The notes: a model not told the origin generated them from the letters alone. Shown: positions 53,463-62,642, numbered from the stretch's first letter. The stretch: 64,000 bases of DNA from Haladaptatus pallidirubidus (GCF_020700235.1 NZ_CP085301.1:620001-684000); one strand, 5' to 3'. Translations and numbers: made by a program.

Positions 53463-53690
53463 CTACAACGACTGCCGACCTCGTTCGGTAATCTCGTAAC
53501 AGCACCAGTTCGAGTTGCAGATGAGACCGCGTTCCGCGAGCGCCCGACAGCGCCGCGCCGTCAGGAGGCCGGGGAGGGAGAGCTCTCGTTCGATGTCGAG
53601 TCGAACCTGCACGCCCTCGGCGTCGAGCAGTCGGAGGATTCGCTCGTCGGTCGGCTGTAGTCGGTCGGGAACCTCGCTTACCTGTGCCAT
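53463..53690 (-). CDS. Small winged-helix DNA-binding protein
   Basis: A 75-residue protein made mainly of one winged helix: LQPTDERILRLLDAEGVQVR and the recognition part LTARRCRALAERGLI, then the wing CYEITERGR. It resembles the PhiH1-type phage repressors and MarR-like regulators of haloarchaea. ATG 53690 begins MAQVSEVPDRL. It may regulate a divergent gene at 53870, from which it is separated by 180 bp; this is inference. Confidence 0.8.
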   Translation of the reverse strand: MAQVSEVPDRLQPTDERILRLLDAEGVQVRLDIERELSLPGLLTARRCRALAERGLICNSNWCCYEITERGRQSL

Positions 53691-53869
53691 AGGAGACGAT
53701 ATTTTTCCGCCACCAAGTAGCTCGCTAAGATGGCAATATATCCCGACCCGTTCGACCCGAGAGATATTGTTCGATACCTCGACGGTCTATGTATATGTTT
53801 GATGAATGATGGAACAGGAACCGAGAGACAATCACGTCGTTTAAACTCGTAAAGGACAAACGGGAGGTT

Positions 53870-54403
53870 ATGGCAGAACCGCGCGTACCGGGAGGCAAGG
53901 GTGCGAGGCTCGACCTCCCATGTGGCGAGTCAGTCGCCGTCCACGAACTCGACATGGGAATGCGCGAGTACGACTGCGACTGTGGCAAGTCCCACGCAGT
54001 CGTGATGGATATCCACCCTCCCTCACGATTCGTTCCCGAATTTCTCGTGGACATCCTCCGTGAAACCGTCGAAACGACGGACGATGCGGGAGAGTTCGGA
54101 ACCCTGCACATCATGGGCGTCGTACTGGAGGAGTTCCCGAGCGAAGTCGTCGCCGAGGACATGATGGAAAATCCCGAAGTTGGCTACGGAATGGTGTGGC
54201 TCACCGACTTCGACTCCCGACGACTTCACGAAATCGTCGTGGAACTCATCGTGGAGCTGATGGAACACGCCGTCAGCCACGCCGAGGACGAGGACGCGAT
54301 GAGTAAGTTCGAGGCGGATATGCTCAATTTCGACGTGGCGGAATTCGTCGACCAGTACCGAAAAGAGCGCGATTTCACCGGGCCGCACGACCGGCCCGCG
54401 TAG
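53870..54403 (+). CDS. Conserved haloarchaeal protein (DUF5815-like)
   Basis: A 177-residue soluble acidic protein with an N-terminal part containing YDCDCGKSHAVVMDIHP (two Cys and a His, a possible metal site), then a helical middle and an end rich in Glu/Asp. The start MAEPRVPGGKGARLDLPCG fits what I recall as DUF5815. A ribosome-binding gggagg precedes the ATG, and an upstream TATA-like cgtttaaact is in reach. Function unknown. Confidence 0.82.
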   Translation: MAEPRVPGGKGARLDLPCGESVAVHELDMGMREYDCDCGKSHAVVMDIHPPSRFVPEFLVDILRETVETTDDAGEFGTLHIMGVVLEEFPSEVVAEDMMENPEVGYGMVWLTDFDSRRLHEIVVELIVELMEHAVSHAEDEDAMSKFEADMLNFDVAEFVDQYRKERDFTGPHDRPA

Positions 54404-54426
54404 AGTCTGACACACGTCTGACTGAA

Positions 54427-54434
54427 GATTAAAG
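54427..54434 (+). promoter_or_regulatory. TATA-like box for the gene at 54458
   Basis: gattaaag is centred about 28 bases before ATG 54458, so this gene has its own leaderless promoter although it lies close to the upstream gene. Confidence 0.45.
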
Positions 54435-54457
54435 TGCACACATAACTAGTACGGAAT

Positions 54458-54709
54458 ATGTACGCTCGTGGGCAGGAGTTCGACCGGATTCAGGCGGTCA
54501 TCGCGGATGCTGGAGCCGACCGGCCCCTCACCGCGCGTGAAATCCTCACACTGCTCGACGAATACGAAGAGAACCTCGACGGGAACCACGGGGGGAAATT
54601 CGAAAGCGCGCACGAAGTCGCAACCGTCCTCGGACGACAGGCGCAACACGGGGACGTAACCGTGATTCGTTCGTCACCCTACCGGTACCAATTCGGCGAA
54701 CGTCTGTAA
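54458..54709 (+). CDS. Small protein with helical DNA-binding look
   Basis: An 83-residue protein with a first helix (MYARGQEFDRIQAVIADAG), the part LTAREILTLLDEYEENL resembling a helix-turn-helix, and an end GDVTVIRSSPYRYQFGERL like a wing. Winged-helix-like by pattern only; no family recalled. Own promoter at 54427-54434. Between DUF5815-like and Vms1-like genes, all on the same strand. Confidence 0.7.
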   Translation: MYARGQEFDRIQAVIADAGADRPLTAREILTLLDEYEENLDGNHGGKFESAHEVATVLGRQAQHGDVTVIRSSPYRYQFGERL

Positions 54710-54814
54710 AGTTCTCTGCTACGTCCCACCGTCGTCTTTCGTTTTGACGGTCGGCCCCTGTTCCCGTTTTCAACACACCAAACTACAAGAGCGTAGCCCA
54801 CGCGCTTCGAGTCG

Positions 54815-55702
54815 ATGTTGGACGAGTTGCTCGGGCGCGCGGAGTTGAAAGAACGAATCGACGCCCTCGAAGAAGAGAAACATCACCTCGAACGACAACG
54901 GGACGCCGAAAAGGAACGGCGAGCGGAGGCGGTCACCGAGCGACAGCAGGCGGAAGAGCGGGTCAACCGCCTCGAAGACCGAATCGAGGAACTCGAAGAC
55001 CGCGTCGAGCGACTGCGCGGCGACGACGGTGACCTCGATTTTCGCGGCGTCGAAACCCTCCGCGGGAAGCGACTGGACGCGGTTCTCTCCCGGCTGGGGT
55101 CGGTCGAGGCGGAACCCGAAGGTGCGCTGACGGCGATGGTCGATGGCAACCTCCCCGGCACGATTCGGGAGGCGTTCGACGACCACGCACCGCTCGTTTC
55201 TCGTGCCGTCCCCGGCGTCGTCGTGACCGACGACGCAGGACTCGTTAGCGGCGTCCTCGTTCCGCCAAATCCGCCGGAACCGTTCGTGACGTGGGACGAC
55301 AGCTTCGAGTTCGAAACCGACTGGTTCCGTCCGGAAGGGAAATTCTCGCTGGCGCTCGTCCGCTCCGACCTGTTCGCCATCGGCGAGTACGACGGGCGCG
55401 ACCGCCGGTCGGTTTCGGGATTCGAAAGCGACGTGAAAAGCGACCACTCGAAGGGCGGATTTTCGCAGGGGCGGTTCGAACGCAGACGGGACGCCCAGAT
55501 AGACGAACATCTGAAACGCTGTCGGGAGGAAATCGAAAATCGGGATGCCGAACGGTTGTACGTCGTCGGCCAGCGAACGCTTCTGCCGGAGTTCCGAAAG
55601 CAGGCCCGGCTGACGAAACCGGTCGATGCCACGGGCGACCCGGAGGACGCGCTGGAGGATGCCTTTCGGGAGCTGTGGACGACGCGCCTGTATCGAATTT
55701 AG
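54815..55702 (+). CDS. Vms1/Ankzf1-type peptidyl-tRNA hydrolase
   Basis: An archaeal member of the VLRF1/eRF1-like family that releases nascent chains from tRNA on stalled ribosomes. The 295 residues start with a coiled coil (about 1-68, ALEEEKHHLERQRDAEKE), followed by the eRF1-like domain. The catalytic stretch SDHSKGGFSQGRFERR contains the conserved glutamine (Gln218) of Vms1. In yeast and human proteins this Gln is needed for peptide release. The archaeal role in ribosome rescue is inferred from homology. ATG 54815 follows a TATA-like aaactacaa about 30 bases upstream. Confidence 0.88.
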   Translation: MLDELLGRAELKERIDALEEEKHHLERQRDAEKERRAEAVTERQQAEERVNRLEDRIEELEDRVERLRGDDGDLDFRGVETLRGKRLDAVLSRLGSVEAEPEGALTAMVDGNLPGTIREAFDDHAPLVSRAVPGVVVTDDAGLVSGVLVPPNPPEPFVTWDDSFEFETDWFRPEGKFSLALVRSDLFAIGEYDGRDRRSVSGFESDVKSDHSKGGFSQGRFERRRDAQIDEHLKRCREEIENRDAERLYVVGQRTLLPEFRKQARLTKPVDATGDPEDALEDAFRELWTTRLYRI

Positions 55703-55714
55703 GACGCGGTTCAG

Positions 55715-55921
55715 CTACTCGATTTCGGCGTGGAACAGCAATCGACCGCATTCGGGGCACATCCGCGTTCGAACGGATTTCGTCTCGCTCATCCCGAGCG
55801 ACCCGAGCAACCCCTCCCTGCGCTCGTTCGTTTTGACGTGCGGTTTCCACGCGTCGTTCATCCCGAATTTGACCGGTTCGAGCGTGACGCTACAGTCAGG
55901 GCAACGGTTTGGTTCCGTCAT
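55715..55921 (-). CDS. Small zinc-ribbon protein
   Basis: A 68-residue protein with the knuckles RCPDCSV and MCPECGRLLF and a basic middle (WKPHVKTNERREG). One zinc site is expected. ATG 55921 starts MTEPNRCPDC; an upstream in-frame start is poorer. It faces the Vms1-like gene and overlaps nothing. It is close to but separate from thrB (55982). Confidence 0.75.
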   Translation of the reverse strand: MTEPNRCPDCSVTLEPVKFGMNDAWKPHVKTNERREGLLGSLGMSETKSVRTRMCPECGRLLFHAEIE

Positions 55922-55981
55922 ACCGTCACCTTTCTGATGGAACACCGTGGCTGTTACGCTGTCGGCGGAAGTCGTTCGTCG

Positions 55982-56860
55982 CTACCGGAAAATCGTCGCG
56001 CCATCGCCGATCGAGGTCTGGTAGGCGCGCGCTTCAACATCGACGTCGAAAAAGGCATCCAGCATCGCGCTCGCGACCGAACCCTGTCCACCCTCGCGAC
56101 AGACCGCGAGGACGCTCGGTCCGGCACCGCTCACGGCGACGCCGGTCGCACCCGCGGAAAGTGCGGACTCCCTCACCGCGTCGAACCCCTTGATGAGCGG
56201 TTCCCGCGCGCCGGTGAGGGAGTTGTTCCGCAGTCCTTTCCCCACGAGTTCGGGGTCGTCTCGGAACATCCCCGCGGTGAGCGTCGCGGCGTCGCCGACC
56301 GTTCCGACGAGTTCGCCGATTCCGACGGATTGGGGGACGACCTGCCGCGCGTCCCGCGTCGAAACGACGATTTCGGGGAGACAGGCGACGATCGGAATCG
56401 AAGCATCGACCTGCGTCACGTCCTCGTCGGTGACGATGGTAAATCCGCCGAGAATCGCGGGTGCGACGTTGTCCGCGTGGGCCTCACCGGAAACGGCGGC
56501 TTCTCCCTCTGCGGCGACGCGAACCAGTTCGGTCGGCGTGAGCCCGCAATCGTAGAGTTCGTTCAGTGCGACCGCGGCGGCCGCGGCGCTCGCGGCGGAC
56601 GACCCGAGGCCGGACGACGGACGGACTCCTTTGTCGATTTCGATGTGCGCGGGCGCGTCGAGTTCCTCGGCAACGACGCCCGCGGTGTTTTTCGCCGGAT
56701 TTTCCGGGATGTACTGTCGACCGACTCCCGTGACCTCAATCGTCGTCTCGTCGGCGCGCTCGACCCGGACGACGTCTGCGGGCCGCTCCAGCGCCAATCC
56801 GAACACGTCGAATCCGCTTCCGAGGTTGGCGCTCGTCGCAGGTGCCCGCACAGTGACCAT
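55982..56860 (-). CDS. thrB: Homoserine kinase
   Basis: GHMP-family kinase that phosphorylates homoserine on the way to threonine. The 292 residues start with VRAPATSANLGSGFDVFGLA (first GHMP motif), contain the phosphate-binding RPSSGLGSSAASAAAAAVAL, and end with the third motif GVAVSGAGPSVLAVCREGG. ATG 56860 is right at the first motif. No other threonine gene lies next to it. A TATA-like ttttaaac sits about 15 bases upstream of the ATG. Confidence 0.95.
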   Translation of the reverse strand: MVTVRAPATSANLGSGFDVFGLALERPADVVRVERADETTIEVTGVGRQYIPENPAKNTAGVVAEELDAPAHIEIDKGVRPSSGLGSSAASAAAAAVALNELYDCGLTPTELVRVAAEGEAAVSGEAHADNVAPAILGGFTIVTDEDVTQVDASIPIVACLPEIVVSTRDARQVVPQSVGIGELVGTVGDAATLTAGMFRDDPELVGKGLRNNSLTGAREPLIKGFDAVRESALSAGATGVAVSGAGPSVLAVCREGGQGSVASAMLDAFFDVDVEARAYQTSIGDGATIFR

Positions 56861-57100
56861 GGCTTACGTTTAAAAGGCTCATTGAAAAACCTTCGCCTAG
56901 CATCGGGATTTGAGAGACAGGGTAGGAAGCGTCTGCGAGAGAATCGAGTAATTCGGATGGGATGACGCCGAGAGCTAGCAGCCACAAATCCAGAAACATC
57001 CCCTCCAGAGGATAGTAAGAATGGACGTGTGACTTCAATCGAAACGCGCCATCGAAGAAACCAGACAGCGCGCTGAAATCCCGTTACCGATAGGGCAGGG

Positions 57101-57107
57101 CTTTAAG
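57101..57107 (+). promoter_or_regulatory. TATA-like box for the DgcN-DgcA-like operon
   Basis: ctttaag is centred 28 bases before ATG 57132, the leaderless spacing. Confidence 0.5.
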
Positions 57108-57131
57108 CCACCGTGCCACCACCGCACACGC

Positions 57132-58145
57132 ATGCAGGTGGCCATACTCGCTCACGAGAAGTTTCCCGGGCGCGCCAAAACCGCGGTCGGAATTCTGCGC
57201 TACGCCGACTACGAGGTCGAAGCGGTTCTCGACCGCGATCGACCCGGCGAGCGCGTCAGTGACTATTTGTCGGACGTGCAGGACGCACCCATCGTCGCCG
57301 GAATGGACGACGTATCGGACGTGGACGCGCTGGTTATCGGTATCGCCCCGATCGGCGGCGGCTTCGACGATTCGTGGCGCAACGACGTGCGCACGGCGCT
57401 CTCTCGCGGCTGTGACGTGATTTCGGGACTCCACTACTTCCTCGAAGACGACGAGGAGTTCTCCCGACTCGCCGAGGAAAACGACTGCGACATCTGGGAC
57501 GTGCGCAAACCGCACGACGACCTGACCGTCAGTCAGGGCGTGGCGAACGGAGTGGACGCCGAAATCGTGCTGACGGTCGGCACCGACTGCTCTGTCGGGA
57601 AGATGACCGTGACGCTCGAACTGCTCGAAACGGCCAAAGAACGCGGAATCAACGCCGGATTCATCCCGACCGGCCAAACAGGAATCATGATCGACGGCTG
57701 GGGTAACCCAATCGACCGCGTGGTGAGCGATTTCACCGCCGGGGCGGTCGAAGAGATGATTTTAGAGCGCGGCGACGACTACGACTACCTGTTCGTGGAA
57801 GGACAGGGAAGCATCGTCCACCCCGCCTACTCCGCCGTAACGTGCGGCATTCTCCACGGGTCGATGGCCGACAAACTCGTCCTCTGTCACGAAGCAGGGA
57901 AAGAGGTCATCCACGGTTACGAATCGTTCTCGCTCCCGTCCATCGAGGAGTACGTCTCGCTGTACGAGAACCTCGCGCGACCGGTGCAGGAAGCCGAAAT
58001 CGTCGCGGGCGCACTCAACACATCTGGAATCGAAGACGGCGAGTCGGCCCGAAAGGCGGTCGAATCATACGAAAGAGAACTCGGAAAGCCAGCGAACGAC
58101 CTCGTTCGCTTCGACGCCGACGACGTGCTGGAGGCGATTCTGTGA
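57132..58145 (+). CDS. DUF1611 protein, DgcN-type N-acetyltransferase candidate
   Basis: A 337-residue protein with an N-terminal Rossmann-like domain and a C-terminal P-loop-like domain. The motif VGTDCSVGKMTVTLELL (Gly150 to Lys157 and on) is the family's P-loop variant; further markers are IPTGQTGIMIDGWG, VEGQGSIVHPAYSAVT and NTSGIEDGESA. In marine bacteria the DUF1611 protein DgcN transfers an acetyl group to D-glutamate. Here it overlaps by four bases with a dipeptide-epimerase gene of the DgcA type, the same pair. The pathway in this organism is therefore inferred, not proven. Confidence 0.8.
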   Translation: MQVAILAHEKFPGRAKTAVGILRYADYEVEAVLDRDRPGERVSDYLSDVQDAPIVAGMDDVSDVDALVIGIAPIGGGFDDSWRNDVRTALSRGCDVISGLHYFLEDDEEFSRLAEENDCDIWDVRKPHDDLTVSQGVANGVDAEIVLTVGTDCSVGKMTVTLELLETAKERGINAGFIPTGQTGIMIDGWGNPIDRVVSDFTAGAVEEMILERGDDYDYLFVEGQGSIVHPAYSAVTCGILHGSMADKLVLCHEAGKEVIHGYESFSLPSIEEYVSLYENLARPVQEAEIVAGALNTSGIEDGESARKAVESYERELGKPANDLVRFDADDVLEAIL

Positions 58146-59176
58146 CCCTCTCGACCGACTACGAGCGACTCTCGCTTCCGCTCGAACACGCCTTTACGAT
58201 TTCGCGGAGTACACAAACGACCGCCGAAAACATCGTCGTCCGAATCGAAGACGACGAGGGCAACGTCGGTATCGGCGGTGCCGCACCCGCCGACCACTAC
58301 GGCGAGACGGCCGACACGGTGGAAGCCGTTCTGCCCGACCTGTTAGATGTCGTGGAATCGGTGGACGACCCCCACGCCCTCGCCCGAATCGAACGGGAGA
58401 TGAAGGAAACGGTGAACCGAAATCCGTCCGCGCGCTGTGCAGTGAGCATCGCGCTCCACGACCTCGTGGCGAAGCGGGCCGACCTGCCGCTCTATCGCTA
58501 CTGGGGACTCGACCGCGAGGACACGCTCGAAACCTCGTTCACCATCGGCATCGACACGACGGACGTTATGCGCGAGAAAACGGCGGAAGCACTCGAAGCC
58601 GGATACAACACGCTGAAGGTGAAAGTCGGCACCGACCGCGACGGAGAAATCGTCGGCGCGATTCGTGACGAGGCTCCCGACGCGACGATTCGCGTGGATG
58701 CGAATCAGGCGTGGAGTCCCCGCGAGGCGGTACGAAAAATCGAGGTTCTCGCGGAGTACGACGTGGAGTTCGTAGAACAGCCCGTTCCCGCCGAAAATCC
58801 CGATGCGATGCGATTCGTTCGCGAACGCTCCGCCCTGCCGATTGCGGCGGACGAATCCTGCGTGACGCTTGAAGACATCCCGCGAATCGCCGGAAAGACC
58901 GACATCGCCAATCTGAAGCTGATGAAATGCGGCGGCCTCCGCGAAGCGATGCGGATGATTCACACCGCCAAAGCGCACGGCATGGAGGTCATGCTCGGCT
59001 GTATGATCGAGAGCAACGCGAGCATCGCCGCGGCCTGTCACTTCGCTCCGTTGCTCGACTACGCGGATTTGGACGGGTCGCTACTGCTCGCCGAGGACGA
59101 GTACGATGGCGTCCCGATGCCGGACGGCGTTATCTCCCTCGAAACCAGGCGACCCGGAACCGGCGCGCGAAGGTAG
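58142..59176 (+). CDS. Enolase-superfamily dipeptide epimerase, DgcA candidate
   Basis: A 344-residue member of the muconate lactonising/mandelate racemase branch. The catalytic lysines are in NTLKVKVGTDRDG (KxK) and ANLKLMKCGG; metal ligands are the Asp of RVDANQAWSP, the Glu of FVEQPVP and the Asp of IAADESC. The C-terminal MIESNASIAAACHFA closes the barrel. GTG 58142 overlaps the previous stop, so the two are translated together. Known relatives invert L-Ala-D/L-Glu dipeptides or N-acetylglutamate (DgcA). With DgcN next to it, the N-acetyl-glutamate reading is favoured. Confidence 0.88.
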   Translation: MTLSTDYERLSLPLEHAFTISRSTQTTAENIVVRIEDDEGNVGIGGAAPADHYGETADTVEAVLPDLLDVVESVDDPHALARIEREMKETVNRNPSARCAVSIALHDLVAKRADLPLYRYWGLDREDTLETSFTIGIDTTDVMREKTAEALEAGYNTLKVKVGTDRDGEIVGAIRDEAPDATIRVDANQAWSPREAVRKIEVLAEYDVEFVEQPVPAENPDAMRFVRERSALPIAADESCVTLEDIPRIAGKTDIANLKLMKCGGLREAMRMIHTAKAHGMEVMLGCMIESNASIAAACHFAPLLDYADLDGSLLLAEDEYDGVPMPDGVISLETRRPGTGARR

Positions 59177-59197
59177 TTCCCCGCTGGAATTTCGTCG

Positions 59198-59962
59198 TTA
59201 GAGTTTGCCGACGCGCTCGGCCTGAAAGCCGAGTATCTCCTCGTACCCGTTCGTGGACATCAACACCGGATAGAACGCCCGTTCCGCGCGGCGTTCCTCG
59301 CCGTTCTTTCTGGCGAACGGTTCGCCCACCTCGACGCGGACGAAGTTCTCCCCGACGAAGTCGTATCCGGTTCCTTCCACAACGTCGAAAATCCGGTACA
59401 GTTCGGGGTCGCTGGCGTCAGACAGCGTATCGACAGCATCCATCTCCCCCAAAAAATTGCGGAGGACGCGCTCTGCGTTTTCTCCTGCTCGCTTCGTCCC
59501 GCGGAGTCCACACTCGACTGCCACCCCGTCAACGTGGTCGATGAGGCCGCCAGCGATGTAGCTGACGTCGACCACCCGCGAGACGCCCGTCGCACGGGCG
59601 AGTTGTTCCGTTCGGTCGTTCAACTGCGCGACCAGCGCGAAGGGTTCGGGGTGAGAGCGCGTCGAATGAAGGTCGAGGAGGGAACAGTCCCGTACCAGCG
59701 GAAGGAGTTCCGCAGCGAGTCTTGATTCGTGGGTTTCACCCTCTTGGTCGCCCGGAAAGGCGCGATTCAGGTCTTCGTCGATGGAGCGGACATTGTTGAC
59801 GATAGCTTCTTCGTTGGCTACGACGAACCGAACCGGTCGGTGAAAATCGGGATTTTCGGCCAGCACTCGCTCGATGGCCGTCTTGCCGCACAGTTCATTT
59901 CCGTGGAGGCACGCAACCACGGCGAGTTCCGGCGTCCCGTCGCCGACGGTTTCGACGTGCAT
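59198..59962 (-). CDS. Aspartoacylase / succinylglutamate desuccinylase-family zinc hydrolase
   Basis: Predicted zinc enzyme that removes an acyl group from an N-acyl amino acid (M14-like fold). The 254 residues contain zinc ligands His20 and Glu23 in CLHGNELCG and His99 in LLDLHSTRSH, the substrate-binding IDEDLNRAFPG (Asn-Arg), and the catalytic-Glu strand VAVECGLRG. It faces the epimerase gene with a 21-bp gap. Acting on the N-acetyl-L-glutamate produced by a DgcN-DgcA pair would be an attractive role; other substrates such as N-acetylaspartate cannot be excluded. Confidence 0.88.
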   Translation of the reverse strand: MHVETVGDGTPELAVVACLHGNELCGKTAIERVLAENPDFHRPVRFVVANEEAIVNNVRSIDEDLNRAFPGDQEGETHESRLAAELLPLVRDCSLLDLHSTRSHPEPFALVAQLNDRTEQLARATGVSRVVDVSYIAGGLIDHVDGVAVECGLRGTKRAGENAERVLRNFLGEMDAVDTLSDASDPELYRIFDVVEGTGYDFVGENFVRVEVGEPFARKNGEERRAERAFYPVLMSTNGYEEILGFQAERVGKL

Positions 59963-60062
59963 TGACAGCGAGTGGCACGCAGTGGTACTACTTGAGACTG
60001 TGGATTGGGAACGGGAAGGGGATTCGGGCGAGAGGTGGATTCGGATGACAGGGTGGAGGGAC

Positions 60063-60323
60063 TCAGTCGGTTTCGTGTTCCGAATCGTGAATTTGCAATC
60101 GAAGTTCTTTTTCCGTGATTTCCGCGATCGCGTCTTTCGGGAGCGGGTAGATTTCCTTCGAATCGTCCTTCCAACCGAGAAGCATTTTGTACTGGTTCAC
60201 GAGGCTCGGATTCGGATCAACGTAGGCGGTACCGTCCCTAACCTCGGTGACGATGCCGACTTTTTGGTCGTCCACGTTAAACACCGGTTTGCCTTCGTCG
60301 TCTTTCGTTGGTAATTGCCGCAT
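60063..60323 (-). CDS. Small PRC-barrel-like protein
   Basis: An 86-residue acidic protein with beta strands as in a PRC barrel: FNVDDQKVGIVTEVRDGTAY, then an exposed lysine-rich turn and a C-terminal helix (PKDAIAEITEKELRLQIHD). Such domains bind proteins or RNA. ATG 60323 is preferred to upstream frames, which lose the acidic character. Single gene. Confidence 0.72.
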   Translation of the reverse strand: MRQLPTKDDEGKPVFNVDDQKVGIVTEVRDGTAYVDPNPSLVNQYKMLLGWKDDSKEIYPLPKDAIAEITEKELRLQIHDSEHETD

Positions 60324-60651
60324 AGTGGTTGTACTATTCAATCGAATATCAGGCTGTCTGCCAAATAGGGTGCCGTGTGGAAGGGATTCGGTACGAATTT
60401 TCAGAGCAACCCGAATTGAAGTCGGTTCGTCGGCAATTGCTAACAGCACAGGGAAAAACATACTCTAGTGAAATACAGGAAACGCTAACGACACCGAAAC
60501 AAACCAAATCCGTCGAAGTACAGCAGAAACAACGGTGACTTTCTACGAGGATAATTCAAACGTCAACCGATAGAATTCAACCCGAACCATTCCTCCCCTC
60601 CTCGCGTCCGTCTCAACACACTTATCTTGCACGTGCCCCGTATCTGCGCCC
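60324..60651. other. Intergenic stretch before thrS
   Basis: About 330 bp, richer in A and T than its neighbours. It should contain the thrS promoter near 60615-60625 (cttatct) and the promoter of the minus-strand gene. A 69-residue open frame here is basic and probably not a gene. Confidence 0.45.
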
Positions 60652-62574
60652 ATGAGTAATATCGTCGTCACGCTCCCGGACGGCTCCGAACTCCATATGG
60701 AGAAAGGAGCAACCGTGGAGGACGTGGCCTACGAAATCGGTCCCGGACTCGGCAAGGATACGGTCGCAGGTGTCGTGGACGGAGAACTCGTTGATAAGGC
60801 AACGTCCCTCTCCGAGGACTGCCGACTCGTCATCGTCACCGACCAAAGCGACGAGTACGTGGACGTGCTCCGCCACTCCGCAGCCCACGTCTTCGCGCAG
60901 GCCCTCCAACGACTCCACCCCGAGGCGAAACTCGCAATCGGTCCGTGGACCGATGAGGGATTCTACTACGATATTTCCGGCGTCGAACTCGACAGCGACA
61001 ACCTCGAAGAAATCGAAGACGAGGCCCACGACATCATCGAGGAAGACCTCGAAATCGAGCGCGTCGAGAAATCCCGCGAGGAAGCGTTCGACCTGTACGA
61101 GGACAACCCGTTCAAACAGGATGTGCTGGACACCGAAGCGGCGGACGAAGACCCCCTCTCGTTCTACGAACAGGGCGAATTTGTCGACCTCTGTAAGGGG
61201 CCGCACGTCGAATCGACGGGCGAAATCGGCGGCTTCTCAATTCTCGAAACCTCGGCGGCATACTGGCGCGGCGACGAGGAAAACGACACGCTGACCCGCG
61301 TGTACGGAACCGCGTTCGCCAGCGAGGGCGAACTCCACGACTATCTGGAGCGCATGGAAGAAGCCGAGGAGCGCGACCACCGCAAACTCGGACGCGAGAT
61401 GGACCTGTTCTCCATCGACGAGACGACCGGGCCGGGCCTGCCCCTATACCATCCAAACGGCAAAACCATCCTGCGAGAGCTGTCGGACTTCGCGGGCGAA
61501 CTGAATCGGGAGGCGGGCTACGACGAGGTCGAGACGCCCCATCTGTTCCGCACCGAACTGTGGAAGAAATCGGGCCACTACGACAACTACGTGGACGACA
61601 TGTTCCTCCTCGACGTGAACGACGAGGAGTACGGCCTGAAGCCGATGAACTGCCCCGGCCACGCGACCATCTTCGACCAGGACACGTGGAGTTACCGCGA
61701 CCTGCCGGTTCGGTACTTCGAGAACGGGAAAGTGTACCGGAAAGAGCAGCGCGGCGAACTTTCGGGCCTGTCGCGTGTCTGGTCGTTCACCATCGACGAC
61801 GGCCACCTGTTTGTCCGACCCGACCAAATCGAGCGCGAGATTCGGCAGGTCATGGATCTCATCTTCGAGGTCATCGAGACGTTCGATTTGGACGTGGAAG
61901 TCGCGCTGGCGACCCGCCCGGAAAAGTCGGTCGGAAGTGACGAATTGTGGGAGCATGCGGAATCGCAACTCGAATCCGTGCTGGACTCCAGCGGAATGGA
62001 CTACGACATCGAACCCGGCGACGGCGCGTTCTACGGCCCGAAAATCGACTTCGGCTTCGAGGACGCCCTCGGCCGAGTCTGGGACGGCCCGACGGTGCAA
62101 CTCGACTTCAACATGCCCGAGCGGTTCGACTTAGAATACGTCACCGAGGAGAACGAGCGCGAGCGTCCGGTGATGATTCACCGCGCCCTGTACGGGAGCT
62201 ACGAACGCTTCTTCATGGTGCTCATCGAGCACTTCAACGGGAAGTTCCCGCTCTGGCTCTCGCCCGAGCAGGTTCGCATCCTCCCCGTCAGCGACGATAA
62301 CCTCGGCTACGCTCACCGCATCAAAAACGAACTCGATGACTTCCGCGTGGAGGTCGAAGACCGCTCGTGGACGGTCGGACGCAAGATTCAGCAGGCCCAC
62401 GACGACCGCGTGCCGTACATGATTGTAGTCGGCGACAACGAGGAAGAGGCAGGCACGATTTCGGTTCGCGACCGGAAAGAGCGCGAGGAAAACGGCGTTT
62501 CGTTGGAATCGTTCCGCAACCACCTCGAATCGGAGCGCGACGAAAAACGCACGGAAATCGACTTCCTTGACTGA
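60652..62574 (+). CDS. thrS: Threonyl-tRNA synthetase, bacterial-type
   Basis: Charges tRNA-Thr. The 640 residues have the bacterial layout: TGS domain (about 1-62), editing domain N2 (about 65-235) with [12 protein letters not shown] and [13 protein letters not shown], then the class II catalytic core with the zinc-binding [13 protein letters not shown] and [11 protein letters not shown], and a C-terminal anticodon domain (about 530-640). Archaea often use a different N-terminal editing domain; this bacterial form in haloarchaea is consistent with an old transfer. ATG 60652 is in the expected place, with TATA-like cttatct about 33 bases upstream. A hairpin follows the stop. Confidence 0.97.
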   Translation: MSNIVVTLPDGSELHMEKGATVEDVAYEIGPGLGKDTVAGVVDGELVDKATSLSEDCRLVIVTDQSDEYVDVLRHSAAHVFAQALQRLHPEAKLAIGPWTDEGFYYDISGVELDSDNLEEIEDEAHDIIEEDLEIERVEKSREEAFDLYEDNPFKQDVLDTEAADEDPLSFYEQGEFVDLCKGPHVESTGEIGGFSILETSAAYWRGDEENDTLTRVYGTAFASEGELHDYLERMEEAEERDHRKLGREMDLFSIDETTGPGLPLYHPNGKTILRELSDFAGELNREAGYDEVETPHLFRTELWKKSGHYDNYVDDMFLLDVNDEEYGLKPMNCPGHATIFDQDTWSYRDLPVRYFENGKVYRKEQRGELSGLSRVWSFTIDDGHLFVRPDQIEREIRQVMDLIFEVIETFDLDVEVALATRPEKSVGSDELWEHAESQLESVLDSSGMDYDIEPGDGAFYGPKIDFGFEDALGRVWDGPTVQLDFNMPERFDLEYVTEENERERPVMIHRALYGSYERFFMVLIEHFNGKFPLWLSPEQVRILPVSDDNLGYAHRIKNELDDFRVEVEDRSWTVGRKIQQAHDDRVPYMIVVGDNEEEAGTISVRDRKEREENGVSLESFRNHLESERDEKRTEIDFLD

Positions 62575-62579
62575 GACAG

Positions 62580-62612
62580 CGTGATTTCCGAATCGTCGGT
62601 TCGGAAATCACG
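62580..62612 (+). terminator. Perfect 13-bp hairpin after thrS
   Basis: cgtgatttccgaa (62580-62592) pairs with 62600-62612 around a 7-base loop, five bases after the thrS stop. It lies also downstream of the facing gene (stop at 62643), so it may serve both as a bidirectional terminator. Confidence 0.55.
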
Positions 62613-62642
62613 GCTTCGCTTTCTTCCGCTGGTTCGACTTTT

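Noticed and set aside
56861..57131. A frame on the minus strand before thrB (MKSHVHSYYPLEG...)
   Set aside because: It has some hydrophobic text but overlaps the start of thrB in another frame and has no promoter-like element at its start.
60329..60538. A 69-residue frame starting at TTG before thrS
   Set aside because: Basic composition, a poor start and no ribosome-binding or TATA signal at the right distance; it lies in the promoter region of two genes.
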